A stretch of 64,000 nt of DNA, from assembly GCA_946699065.1 (NCBI GenBank), contig CAMPDV010000424.1, positions 124,001 through 188,000 on the forward strand. The letters are read 5' to 3'. A model generated the notes under the pieces. That model searched no databases. It was not told the DNA's origin and was given only the letters and a program-made list of their open reading frames with translations. Both the position numbers and the translations under genes were made by a program. This document shows, one piece after another, positions 22,856-34,167 of this stretch (its first letter is position 1; each line of letters begins with the position of its first letter). Source of the stretch: Loxodes magnus. Lineage: Eukaryota > Ciliophora > Karyorelictea > Loxodida > Loxodidae.

Positions 22856-24624
22856 ATGGATAACTAAATGCAAGATCTGCTATATTCAATTAAGAAACAA
22901 GCTTCCAAATAATTATTTGAAATATGTAAATAATTTGAAGAATTTTATGATCAAATTAATATTTGCTGGAACGAACTGAAAAAAATAATTCTTGATATTT
23001 AATTGATGCAAAATGAGAAATAAATTAAAGAATAGGATTTAGAAATTAAGATGCAAGAAATAAATAAAAGAATAGAATGCTAATAGCAATAATTTTCATT
23101 AAATTAAGAGGAAATATCAAAAAAATTCAATTAAGTAGAATTTATTTAAAAATTCTGGAATTCTCTGCTAGACAGTTCTGAATTTAGTCATTCAAAAAGG
23201 GTTATTGAATAAATAATATAAAATTAACAAAAAATGAAGAAACAGAACGAGGTTCTCAAACTTTAAGATTAATAAAAAAAAGAAATAGTCAAAGTTAAAT
23301 ATAGAGTAATATGGAATAAGCCATTTTAACATAAGAAAATACATAAAGAACTGAAAGTACTGAGGATTAAGGAATCTATGAAACTGAATTAATTACATAA
23401 AATAAATTTCTTTAAAAACAGAATCAATAAGATTTACAATAAAAAGAACTACTTTAAGAATAACTTCTTTCTACTCAAAAATAACTAGAAATACTTTCAT
23501 AAAAAGAAAATCAACTTTTAATATAAATCCAATCCTAAGAAACTTAAATCAATCTATTATAAAACGAAAATAATGACTTAGAGTAATAAATTAAAGCACT
23601 TAATGAAAATATTAACAAAAATTTAAATGAAAAACTAGAATCAGAAAAAATCCTGTAGTAATTTAACATTTCTCTAGAATAAAATCTATAAAAAGATTTA
23701 AAAATATAAGAATTAAAAAATCATCTTTAAAGCCTAATTTAATACTTCAGGTAGCCTATTGATAACTTTTACACCCAAGATGTTATCAAATCTAAAAATT
23801 CGTTTAGAATACCTCAGTTTCAAGTTTACTAAATCAGCTTATTAAAATCTAACAAATCACTTATTTTCGATTTAAATACCTAAACTGAGAAATTTATCGA
23901 ACTGACAAACTTTGATCCTTCAAGTGAAAATTTTTTCTACTCAGTTCAAATAAATAATGATTTAATGTTAGCATGCGGAAACTAGGATAGTAGAATAAAT
24001 AAAACAAATATATATAAAATAATTCATACAGCTTCTGAAACTTATAACTTAATTCATCCAAAAATATTGACTCAGTTAGTTTATGATAATAATAATAATG
24101 TTTACATAATTTCTGGGAAAATTAATCAAATACAGTATACGAACAAATGCGAAAAGTTTGATATATAAAACAATAAATCAGTTGAAATAGCTGACTCTCT
24201 TTACTAAACGAACTATTTTGGATCTACATACACGCACGACTTAGTTTATATTTTCGGAGGTTTGGTCAGTTTGGAGAATCCAATTCAAGGAAATAAAGTG
24301 ATATTTTATGATACAACAGTAAACATCTGAATACATTTTTATTAAGGATTACCCAACGTCTCATTTGGAACATCAGCAGTATGAGGAGATGAAATAGATA
24401 GTGTATTTGTATTTGATAATAAAAATAAGTTAGAGTAAACTTATTTGTTTGATTACAAAAGTTTCTTAGTACACGGAGAAAAATAAAAATATAATAGTAC
24501 GATAAATTGGTTTAGTCCTATGTATTAAAATGAAAAAATTTACATGTGGCATATATAGAGTAAGAAAGAAGAGATAAATATGTATGATGTGAAAAATCTT
24601 AAATGGATTAAACTTTAGATATGA
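22856..24624 (+). pseudogene. Chimeric kelch paralogue with one frameshift
   Basis: ATG 22,856 starts a coiled coil unrelated to the other kelch gene (MDNQMQDLLYSIKKQASKQL). From about 23,306 the sequence is nearly identical to the 3' half of the gene at 13.5 kb and ends at the same TGA-TAA (24,622-24,627). The two halves are one base out of frame across an A8 run at 23,274-23,281. TGA at 24,328 and 24,382 occupy the same Trp sites as in the other copy. It is either a pseudogene, a real gene with a base-call or homopolymer error, or a fusion made by partial duplication or gene conversion. Confidence 0.7.
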
Positions 24625-24635
24625 TAAATTTTTAA
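23306..24635. repeat. Inverted-repeat arm: kelch 3' half (right)
   Basis: Reverse complement of 13,530-14,880. The breakpoint at about 23,306 lies inside the coding region; the other end is a few bases past the stop. Confidence 0.85.
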
Positions 24636-25309
24636 TTTTATCTTGCATTTAAAATATATCTAAGATCTACCAGTAATTCTTCTTAAAAACTATTTACAAT
24701 GGAAATTATTTAAAGAGTTTTCACTAATACATTAATAAATTTTTCATTGTATTTAAAACTTGAGGATTCTAAAGATAATTGAAAATAAAATAATTTATAA
24801 ATTAATAAGATTTAAAATTAAAATTTAAGGATATTTGAAGGTGTCAATTTAAAAGCAGTTTTAATAGATAATTATTTTGTGATAAAGTTTATCTCTTCAA
24901 TCAATTATAAAATTGTCTTTATTTTTTAATTTTCATATTTAATTTTCTTCAAAATAAGTTTAATGATAATACATAATTTAAAAAGTCTGATCTCAAAAAT
25001 ACTAATATCTATTAAATTAAAAAATAGCTTAAACAAATTTACATTCTTTTTAATATAAAATGAGCTGTGCTACTATTATTTGAGTAAATTTAAAAAATTT
25101 GATTTTTAAGCCAAAAATGATATTAGAATTAATTTAAGAAAAATTATTGAAATTAATGATAAAAAAATGTGATATTAATTAATTAAAGTGATTTCACCTA
25201 TATTTGTTTCATCACGAATTAAAAGTTTTGGTTAAATAAAAGCATTAACTTCAAATTTGCTTGGATCATGTCTATCATTATTAATAATAATAATATTAAT
25301 TTTAAGTTT
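24636..25309. other. AT-rich gap
   Basis: No coherent frame or RNA recognised. Confidence 0.4.
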
Positions 25310-26244
25310 TCCGTTTTAGGGATTTTCAACTCCGTCAGAAAGACAGCAGTTCATGCTCCCTGCTGTTAAATATAAATTTTTGGGACGCCCAATTTTAGCG
25401 AGATTGGGAACTCGGATTTTTCCAGGTTTTCCCTTCTTTAACTTGTCTTGATTCCATCTTAATCTTGTATATTAAACCATTCGGGTTACAATACATTCTT
25501 TTCATTCTTGCTTCTTTTTTTTTCTTCTTTTTTTGTTCTTTTATCCAATAATTTCTTTATTTCTATAAGAATTTCTAACACTTCCGATAAAAATGTCATA
25601 CGTTTCCACAGCAGAAACATTTCTTTTTATTTTGAATTATTTTCCTTGATTTGTTTGCTCTTTCTAGGCTTCGATTTCCATTTTTATAGCTCCAGTTTCG
25701 CTTTACTCTTTCTTAAAAGTTTACAATTTCTCTTCTTCTTTTCCGAGTCTGTTATCCAGTTCAGTCTGTTTCTAAAGCTAATTTTAGAATTCGTTAGTCT
25801 GACTTTGTTAGATATTCCAAAAGGCGTTAAGATCTCTTTCTAGGACATGAGTCTTGACTCAATTCCTTCTGCTAGGTCTAGCTTTGCCATCAGCATATCA
25901 TTGTCCTTCTTCAATCTCTTGACCTCTTCCTGGAGGTTCAGTACTACTTTGATGAGCTACTCCATGCTCATCTGGCCAGAAGGGTTGAACTCTGATACCT
26001 CCTGGTGGAGAACAGACTTCATCTGCTTCCTCAGTTTCTCGCTTGAGGTTGGAGTTTCCGTGTGTATATTCTTCAAGGTTGGCTTTCGTTCGTTTTGTTA
26101 GATTCCAAGTTGTTAGTTCAGTGTTGGTTAAGGTTATGATAGAGAAGATTGTTAAGATTATTAAAGCTTGGTTTCTTGCTTCCTCCCTTCCTTTTTGGCT
26201 TAGGAAGAGGTGGTATAGAAGCTTGACTTGAAACCTTCAACCAT
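25310..26244 (-). pseudogene. Gag-like zinc-knuckle protein, family 1, copy G7
   Basis: ATG 26,244. The central coiled coil is well kept (HQEVSEFNPSGQMSMEQLIK, VVLNLQEEVKRLKKDN). Relative to copy G9 it lacks one base near 25,830 and one just before the knuckle. The knuckle reads CFCCGNV-W-HFYRKC, with TGA at the residue before His in both copies. Its FWN triplet uses TGG (25,817) where G9 uses TGA (29,386). The 3' end keeps two stem-loops (CAGCAG...CTGCTG and GGGATTTTCAACTCC). It forms an inverted pair with G9. Confidence 0.7.
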
Positions 26245-26795
26245 TTTTTTTATTTGTCTATCATTATTCTTTATGATTTTAAGTTTTTTCTTACTAATAG
26301 TTTCCTATAGTCAATTTTCATTTATTTCTTTTTGAATTCATTAACTTTATGTTAGTATATGGAGCTTCTTTGTTTAGTTGGATTGTTTTTCCTGTAAATT
26401 TTGCCTTCTTAATTGCATCAAAATCTGAATATATTTTCCCATTAATTTTCTATGATTCTCTTTTCTTTTAGTCTGAATTGGAAACAATTTCATATTTTAT
26501 GTAATGGCCACTTTTCATATCAGCATCTAGTTATTTTCCGAAAGGAAATATAAATTATCGTAAGTTGCTGCTTCACATTCATCGAATCATTCATTGATAT
26601 CTTTTAGAAGAATATGCTTTCCGTCAGCTCTTCAAATAGGTAGAATTTTGTTTCTAATTAATCGATTCTGATATTCGCTGCCTGATTATTCTCATTTTTT
26701 TGTACATTTTTATTAATCATCAGATATTAATTTTTCTTTCGAGCTCTTTTACTTTTCTTAAAAGTTTAAAATTTTCTTTTTGCATAATTTTAAAG
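26245..26795 (-). pseudogene. Gag-like zinc-knuckle protein, family 2, copy G8
   Basis: Starts near 26,795 with MQKENFKLLRKVKELERKIN. A long segment aligns in frame with copy G16: ELTESIFFQKISMNDSMNV, then a knuckle TRCWYEKWPLHKIWNCFQF in which the second Cys is Glu, then RFWCNQEGKIYRKN for the second motif. Two Trp in the knuckle are TGA. A frameshift lies before ELTES. It abuts G7 head-to-tail on the same strand. Confidence 0.6.
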
Positions 26796-26995
26796 TCTTA
26801 AAGTATTGTTTAATGATCTTAGTTTTTCTGAGATAAATCCTTTACAAGAGATTTTTTTAAGAAATTTTCTTTTTTTATATTAAAAAAGTATGTAATAATA
26901 GCTATAAAAAATAACGCAATCTGATAAAAATTAGATTGAATTAACTTTAGATAAAATAGATCGAAATTAAATAATATTAATGTTAAAATAAAGCA

Positions 26996-27068
26996 CGAAT
27001 AAGGTGGGAATTGAACACCACGACCTCTGGATCTGCAGTCCAATGCTCTTCTACTGAGCTACTTGTCC
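26996..27068 (-). tRNA. tRNA-Cys(GCA)
   Basis: On the minus strand acceptor GGACAAG faces CTTATTC. The D arm is TAGCTCAGTAGAAGAGC, and the anticodon stem TTGGA/TCCAG encloses CTGCAGA (anticodon GCA). The T arm GTGGTGTTCAATTCCCAC has one extra base. It is the best of the three Cys loci but slightly irregular. Confidence 0.75.
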
Positions 27069-27212
27069 TTATTCTAGCTATCTTAAATAAATTAAATAGA
27101 AATAACGTTTTAGAAATTTAAGAACACTACTCATAAAAATTTATTCAGATATCTATAAATTTAAGATAAATAACTATTTAAAAAACTTAATAACAAATCA
27201 AAAAAATCAAAA

Positions 27213-28580
27213 TCAGAATAAAAGAAAATAACAAATTTCGTAAATATCAAAATCCAAAATTTTAAATTATTTATCCTTTTCCAACATGCAATTTTTTTTT
27301 GTTTTAACTCAAATGGAAAGACACTCAATAGAAATAATATAATGCAAGAACTTGCTTTAATAAAATATTTATAAATTTATAAGAATCAAATTAAAAAATA
27401 AAATACAATAAGTTAAGTTAGACTAGCAAATATCTACTTTGTTGTAATCATAAATTAATGCATTAGTTTATTTATCTTAGTTTTTATCTTCAAAATGTAA
27501 GTGCTCTAATCAAAATATAATTGTTTATTAGTTTTAAGTTTTTTCATCTTCACTAAGCATAATAATTTCTTTGTCAAAGATCATACATACAAAATTTAAA
27601 ATTTCCCACTCTCTGATAACTTTTCAACAAAATTCCAAACTTTATTGCGGAAGTATAATAATTACTGCAATCACTTGCTTAATTTTTTTCTCTGTGCTCT
27701 ACAAATTCTTTTTTAGTTGAATCCAAAAATAGAGTAATTTTTATCCGTTTACTTAGGGGGAAAAAATTTAGTTAGCTATACATTTTAACGCATAAAGCTA
27801 GCAGGAAAAGTTTTTTTTAAGTTATTAATTCCTATTTTATTAAAGAAAGGGACTAAATTTAATCTATCATCTTAATTCGTGGAATAAATCCTCGAATACT
27901 TAAATTTTACCTATAAATCATATTTCTTTTCATAAACTGCTACATTAATTTCTCATAGTTATCTTAAGTTTTTTCTTGCTTTAGTCAAAAAATTCCCATA
28001 AATGTTATAAACAACCTAGAATAATTTATGTATCAACGGAACAATTATTTCTGTGAATTTTCTTAGTGTCATTTAAAAAATGTGAACATTGTCATGAGAT
28101 TGTAAAAGTTAATTATTTGGCTGAAACTACATCTTCAGATATTTTTCCTTGTTAAATTAAACGTAATCTTCATTCAATCATTTTTTCAGAAAGATCCTTA
28201 TAGTAATAGTTTTAGTTAGTTTTATCTTGAAAACATATTCAGGTAAGAGATATTGGAAATTTAACTTGTCAAATACTTGCATATTTTAAAGCATAAGTTT
28301 GCAAAAGCATTTCATATTTTTAACAAATAAAGGAATTTTCTATTAAAGACTGGATAAAATGGAGCAGCTTTTTTCGAAAAGCTTTCTCAAGTAAGTAAAT
28401 TAAGCTGAATGCTCGTGATTTTTAAAAAGAAAAGTCACTTACTATCTTTGCATCATAGCTTTAGATTTAAACCTTAAAAATCAATATAATAACTTGGAAA
28501 TATACGAATTTTATGAAATTATGAAGAACAAAATGGGAAATAAATAATCTAAATAGAGCGAAAACTATATAAGTAATCAT
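27213..28580 (-). CDS. Predicted membrane protein, unknown function
   Basis: ATG 28,580 to TGA 27,213 gives 456 codons in one frame with about ten TGA as Trp and three TGG. The N-terminus is hydrophobic (MITYIVFALFRLFISHFVLH, FVYFQVIILIFKVQIQSYDA). Soluble segments follow (RAFSLIYLLEKAFRKKLLHF; NYYYKDLSEKMIEWRLRLIQ; FFDQSKKKLKITMRNQCSS). Trp content is high, so parts may be read in the wrong frame or contain introns. Several TGA cluster at the end. It sits inside the G7/G9 inverted pair next to the tRNA-Cys. No family is assigned; a PAS-type sensory protein is a guess only. Confidence 0.4.
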
Positions 28581-28964
28581 GAATAAGCAATCATTATGAC
28601 TTCTTTTGTCTAAAATAAATCCTATAATTAAAAATCTATTATATTATCAACATTAACTACTGATGGAGTATCCACAAAATACTAAATAATGCTTTTTAAA
28701 AAATAAATTGAATGATTTAGAAATAATAATTCAAATTTGAAAATTCTCCCAAATTTCATCCATCTTACTCCTTAAAAAAGGAATAAAGCTAATAAAATAT
28801 TCTGAACTGCTATCGCATCTAGTTATTTATAAAAAAATAAAAAAGTTTTTATTAAATTTTTAAGTAAGTTAGAGATTTTAATAAAAGCAGATGCTAAAGA
28901 GTTTAAATTAGAAAGAAAAAACATCATAAAATAAAGTTTAATTTGAAAAATAAAATAAAATAAA

Positions 28965-29900
28965 ATGGAAGGCTTCAAAAGGGTTTCTATACCACCTCCT
29001 CGAAGAAAGAGAGGAAACCAGAAACAAATCTTGGGCAGTCTTCTTACATTTAACCTTAACCTTAACATTTTACTTAATAATTTTAAAAACCTGGAATATA
29101 ATAGAGCTACGAAGAACGGAAACAGACTCAGAAAAGCACTCATGTGCTTACTCCAACGTCGGAGGAGAAGCTTAGAAAACAAGCGAAATCTGCTTTGCAC
29201 CAGGAGGTCACAGAATTTAACCCTTCTGGCCAGATGAGCATGAAACAGCTCATTAAAGTTGTACTAAACCTCCAGGAAGAGGTAAAAAGCATATGAAGGA
29301 CAATGAGAAGCTAATGCATTAATTTAACCTAGAAGAAGGAATAGAGTCAAGACTCATGTCCTAGGAATGAGAACTAAGTGCCTTTTGAAACATATCGAAA
29401 AGCCAGAATAGCTAATCCTAAAATTAGCTTCAGAAACAGACTGAACTGGATAACAGATTCATAGAAATAGAAGAAAAATTGTAAACATTAAAGAAAGATT
29501 AAAGCGAAACTGGAGCTATACAAATGGAAATCGAAGCCTAAAAAGAGCAAATCCATCAAGAAAGATAATTAAAAATAAAGAAGAAATGTTTCTGCTGTGG
29601 AAGCGTATGACATCTTTATCGGAAGTGTTGGAAATTTTAATAGAAATAAAGAAACTATTGGATAAAAGAGCGCAAAAAGAAGAAAAAGAAGAAGCAAGAA
29701 TGAAAAGAATGTATTGTAACCCGGATGGTTCAATATACAAGATTAAGATGGAACCAAGACAAGTTAAAGAAGGGAAAACCTGGAAAAATCCGAGTTCCCA
29801 ATCTCGCTAAAATTGGGCGTCCCAAACATTTATATTTAACAGCAGGGAGCATGAACTGCTGTCTTCCTGACGGGGTTGAAAATCCCTAAAACGGAAAACA
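28965..29900 (+). pseudogene. Gag-like zinc-knuckle protein, family 1, copy G9
   Basis: ATG 28,965 gives MEGFKRVSIPPPRRKRGNQK, a basic N-terminus. The coiled coil (HQEVTEFNPSGQMSMKQLIK) follows in another frame, and one base is missing near 29,295. From 29,356 the frame is intact: QEWELSAFWNI with both Trp as TGA, coiled coil, knuckle CFCCGSVWHLYRKCWKF (29,587-29,637), second motif RMYCNPDGSIYKIKMEPRQ, and a C-terminus SREHELLSSWRGWKSLKRK. Two 3' stem-loops follow. Near-reverse complement of G7. A gag-type RNA-binding role is inferred; this copy carries at least two frame breaks. Confidence 0.7.
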
Positions 29901-29949
29901 TAAATTAATATTATTATACAAAGTTTAATTTGTTCTTAAATAAATTTCG

Positions 29950-30810
29950 ACTAAAATTACCTTTTAAGATAAAATTTTAAAATAAGTAAATTGATATAAT
30001 GATAGATTAAATAATAATAATGATAGAATACTTAAAGTTGATAAAGATGAAAATTTCCTAGAATTTCAACCAGTTCCTGATGACATTTTTTTACTTCGAT
30101 GTGTTTTAGTGCCTTTTAATAAATGAGAAATTATGGCTTTAACTGTTCAAATGGTCTTGCAAAGACTTTTATTGTGAGATCCAGTCTTAATTATTCATAG
30201 TTTATTAAGTTATCTTCATGTTATCTTTTGCTTTTATTCATTTTTTTATTTCATTATCGTTAATTTCTTAATAAATGGGTATTAAGTTTGCAACATGAGC
30301 GTAATTTATTTTCTTATCTTATTTTTAGGACATTTTACATTATATTTTATCTAATCTTTAAATTAAGTTCATATCAATGGTTTCTTTTTCTGGATTTAAT
30401 CTACTTTTAAGTTAAATGCTGTTTTTTCTATTTCTATTTTTGTCCAATAATTAATGCTTTATTGTAACTACATTCAGAGTTGTTCTTCTGTTATCAACTT
30501 GCTATGAATACATTACTTCTAAGTGATAATAATTATTTGTTCTAATCCTCTATACTATTCATTAATTTTCGTATTTATTCGCTTTATTTGTAAGTTGTTC
30601 TTCATAATTTGCGATTATTTCTACATTTAATCTTATTAATTATATTTTTTTTGATCAGCTTTGTCCTGAGATTATCTTTTCTCTGAAGTTATAATTTCGG
30701 CTTTACCTTTTAATGAAGAAATTGACCTCTCTTATTACTATTTTTTTCTCCATCCATTTCTCCGTAATTTTTTTTAGTTATTTCTTCCAGAGGCGAGTAA
30801 ATTATTCCAT
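29950..30810 (-). pseudogene. Gag-like protein, family 3, copy G10 (degenerate)
   Basis: ATG 30,810 (MEQFTRLWKKQLKK). A middle block NSIEDQNKQLLSLRS matches NYIEDQNNELLILKS in G15, followed by KLITEEQLWMQLQQS. The knuckle region near 30,290 aligns at DNA level with G5/G15 but has lost its cysteines (AHVANLIPIYQEIN). Several frame changes. A strongly decayed remnant. Confidence 0.5.
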
Positions 30811-31009
30811 TTTTTTTTAAATGATAACTTAAAAATTTTTTTTTTGAGTATTAAAAAATTTAGAAAAGATTGAAAATAAGCTTTACACATAAAAAAATTA
30901 AGGAAAAAAGATATAAAAAATTGATATCTAGCGCTTATAAACCTTAAGAAAATAAATCTTTTCTTGTTTAAATTTAATTCGAAAAATAAATATAATACCT
31001 TTCTCTAAG

Positions 31010-31105
31010 CGTATCAACACTTTCCCAGTCTAAGTCAGTATAACTGGTTGCGAGGAAGACACCTATTCCGGATGTCAACTACGTTGATTACTCAGCAAAA
31101 TTTTT
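31010..31105 (-). other. GC-richer island, possible coding remnant
   Basis: On the minus strand one frame gives LTSGIGVFLATSYTDLDW then ESVDTLRERY. Another frame is also plausible, so coding is uncertain. It stands out from its AT-rich surroundings. Confidence 0.25.
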
Positions 31106-31666
31106 AATTTTCTACTTTTATTTTTTGTTGATAGTTATAATAAAGAATTTACTATTAGTTAGAGAATGAGAAGTTTTAAATTGTGTTTGTATGATCTTCA
31201 TCTTAAAAACTAGAAATATTTAGTGAAAGCAAGTGAACTTAAAAATTTATATATATATTCTTATTTAAAATTAAAACTTTTTTTCAAGTTTAATTTTATT
31301 AAAAAGACAGATGCTTCCAATCTTAAAGTTTTACTTGCTAAAATGTTTATATTTTAAATTCTACTATGAAATCCAATTTTATGACTATTTCATAGCGAGT
31401 GATAATTAAAAACATTTGAAGGTTTTTTGGTTAACAATATTTGGTTTAAATTTGTGCCTCTATCTTAAAGAAATAATATTATTATTTTATTTCAATTAAT
31501 ATTTCTTAGATTTATGCAAGATAGAAAAGAGAATGGAAATTTTGAATAACTACAATTTATGTTAGCTTTTAATATCAAAATTGTTTATTTAGCTTTCCTT
31601 TTAGAGATATTTGATCAGTTAAAAGCTTTTAAACCTTTTTATTTTTTATTATATGATATAAAAAAT

Positions 31667-32071
31667 ATGGATGTAGTCTGTGGTTAGAAGAACTAGTAGG
31701 TAATCTGGTTCAGTTTATACTGCATTGTGAGTAATTTCGCACTAGATGCCATCATGGGGAAAGATGGGCAAGTTCGGAAGAGATAAGCCTAACTTCCCCG
31801 AGGGTTCTCACTAGCAGTATGAAAGTTTGGCTGACGGATCTAGTAAGGACTTAAATATTTATTCTTAATTGGATCTTATTCAAGAAGATTGAAGCATTTG
31901 GTATAAGATTTTAGAATAATCTTTAATAAGCAGAATCTCCTTTTTGAGAAACTGACATGAATCATTGGTAGAATAGAATAATAACAAAAAAATATGAGGA
32001 CACTTTTTTTAATATCAAATATTAATATTCAAAGAGCAGTACGCCAATGAGATGTAACGGGATCTATAATC
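31667..32071 (+). repeat. SINE-like repeat A, copy 3
   Basis: Starts ATGGATGTAGTCTGTGGTTA after a TATAAAAAAT run and shares the GC-richer 5' half with copy 2. Its 3' hairpin has mutated (AGAGCAGTACGCCAATGAGA...GGGATCTATAATC). Confidence 0.8.
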
Positions 32072-32166
32072 ATGTTTATTTATTTAATTTTTTTCTTAAT
32101 TAACTTAGAGCAGTTTTTTCTTTTTCTCGACTCTTTTTTTAATTAAGTAAGCCAAGATAGTTAATA

Positions 32167-32239
32167 TAATAAGGTAGCTCAGTAGTAGAACACTGGACTG
32201 CAGATCCAGAGATCGTGGAGTCGACTCCCACCTTGTTCT
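32167..32239 (+). tRNA. tRNA-Cys(GCA)-like gene
   Basis: Acceptor TAATAAG/CTTGTTC pairs at six of seven positions. A D arm, anticodon stem CTGGA/TCCAG around CTGCAGA (GCA) and T loop GTCGACT are present, with one mismatch closing the T stem. A T-rich run follows. It lies ~95 bp past a SINE-like copy. Confidence 0.7.
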
Positions 32240-33419
32240 TTTTATCAAAAATTTAAATTATCTAAACTATAAATTTTGAAATGAGAAATATTATCATTCT
32301 AATATTATATAGCTAACAAAAAATATTTCTTTGATATATTTGCTACACAGAAAGAAAATATTTTCTTTATGAAGTTTAAAATTCATTGCTTTTAATAACT
32401 TTTTTCAAAATTCTCTATAATAGATTCAATTATCAAAAAAATGTATTCAGGTTATTATACTACTATTGAAGCAACTTCCAATTTTTATTTAATTTAAAAC
32501 CTAAGAATCTAAGCAAAAAAATTTATAAATTTCAGCTTAGAATTAAGGGAAGTAAAATAGAGATTTCAAATAGAAGGATTTCCTTATTATATTATTATTA
32601 CCTTTTCTTCATAAATAACTATCTTTATTTTGTAGGATTGTAAACGAAAAGATTTAAAACATTAATTAGTGAAATTTCATCCTCGAAAGTTTAAATTTAT
32701 TCTAGAGGTTATGGAATATTTTACTGAAGCTCATATCTATTATTTTATTAACTAGATAAATATTATATTTTCTCCTTCACTAAATTAGATAAATTCTATA
32801 AGCAATTAAAAGTTTTTCTGCTTAATCTATTATTAGCCTTCCAAAATCTTTTTTATTACCTAGCAATTTTTATTAAATTTAACCTTTTTTTAATCCGGAA
32901 TTAAGGAGCTAAATTGACTAAATGCTAAATATAATTTTATAGACCAATAATAGGGAAAGCTTTCATTCTAGAAAGGTATAGAATTTTTTTCTCGATATAC
33001 TAAAAAAGTTCCTTTTATAAATGCCTAACTTTCCCTTTTAAGATCTTTTGTCTATTAATATATCTTAAACAAAAATTTTGCTGAAAGTTTCTATTAAAAA
33101 AAGTTGAAGAGATAATATTAAAATTAATAAGAAGAATATTAAATATTTATTATTCAACTAAGCTTAAATAATTTACAATCTAAATATTACTAGATAAACA
33201 ACTATAAGTATATTAAAAGATAATCATTTATAAAGAAAGGAAATATTTTGCTTTTTTAATCTCAAGATAAGATAGTAGTATTATAATAAAAGAACGATGG
33301 CAATTGAAAGATTTAATAAATTCTTTTAGGCTTAGATGAATTTATTTTGAATTAAGAAATAATTAAAAAATGGTATAAGTAACACATAATTAAATCAGAA
33401 GAGATATTGTAAAAAAAAT
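32240..33419. other. AT-rich gap
   Basis: No element recognised. Weakly coding-like stretches cannot be separated from background when no codon is an obligatory stop. Confidence 0.35.
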
Positions 33420-34167
33420 ATATTTCATACCTTTATCAACAGTATAAAATATCATCAAAGTATAAAAGAAAGGGTGATTTAGAGAAACGTATTGAATCTG
33501 TTATTAAACCTAAATTTCTCTTTGCTTTGCATGCAAAATTTCTGCTATTAGATTAAAAGAATTATTTTTCTCATTTTGTTTCTTTCTTTTATCTTTTATT
33601 TTTTATATAAAATTTAAGTTTTTATCTTCGTTTGATTTAGAAGCATATAAAAATTCAATTTTATAGGATGATGCAAATTTAGTGTCTTTTAGAAAATTAA
33701 AGGTCATGTTTCATGCTGCAAATGAATGTATTTTTATGCATCCTTTTAGTTAAATTAAAAAGATACCAGTTCAAAAAAATCACTTTCAAATTCATTAAAA
33801 ACAATCTTTCTTAATTCGAAGCTTAATTTTATATATTAAGCAGATCTTGAAACATAACAGCATGCTAGAAAAATGTAGCCAAGATTCTTAAAAATTAAGA
33901 AATGAAATTATCAGTCGTTAAACTAAAACTTTTCCCTTATGCATAAGAATATTTTATTTAAAGGTATCTGAAACTTATTCAATCATAAAGATTTTTATAA
34001 TCAAAAATATTTAAAAACAAATTTAATTATACCACTTTAATTAGAAAACTAGCTCTACATTTTTATTAAATTTTTATATGCTAAAAAGAAATAATTTGAT
34101 ATTATCTTCCTTTTGTTTTTTTATTTTCTTTCGACAAACTTCATAAAGACTAATTTCTAGAGTTTGA
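33420..34167 (+). CDS. Hypothetical membrane protein
   Basis: The frame ending at TGA 34,165-34,167 has no TGA over its last ~200 codons. It begins with a hydrophobic segment (LFFSFCFFLLSFIFYIKFKF), continues SSFDLEAYKNSILQDDANLV and FRKLKVMFHAANECIFMHPF, then a basic, Gln-rich region. The 5' end is undefined; an overlapping frame upstream (GDLEKRIESVIKPKFLFAL) also reads well and may be an exon. No family recognised. Confidence 0.4.

Noticed and set aside
28823..29237. Standard-code minus-strand frame over the start of G9
   Set aside because: The plus strand aligns with other gag copies; the minus frame has no relatives and stops only reflect reassigned Gln codons.
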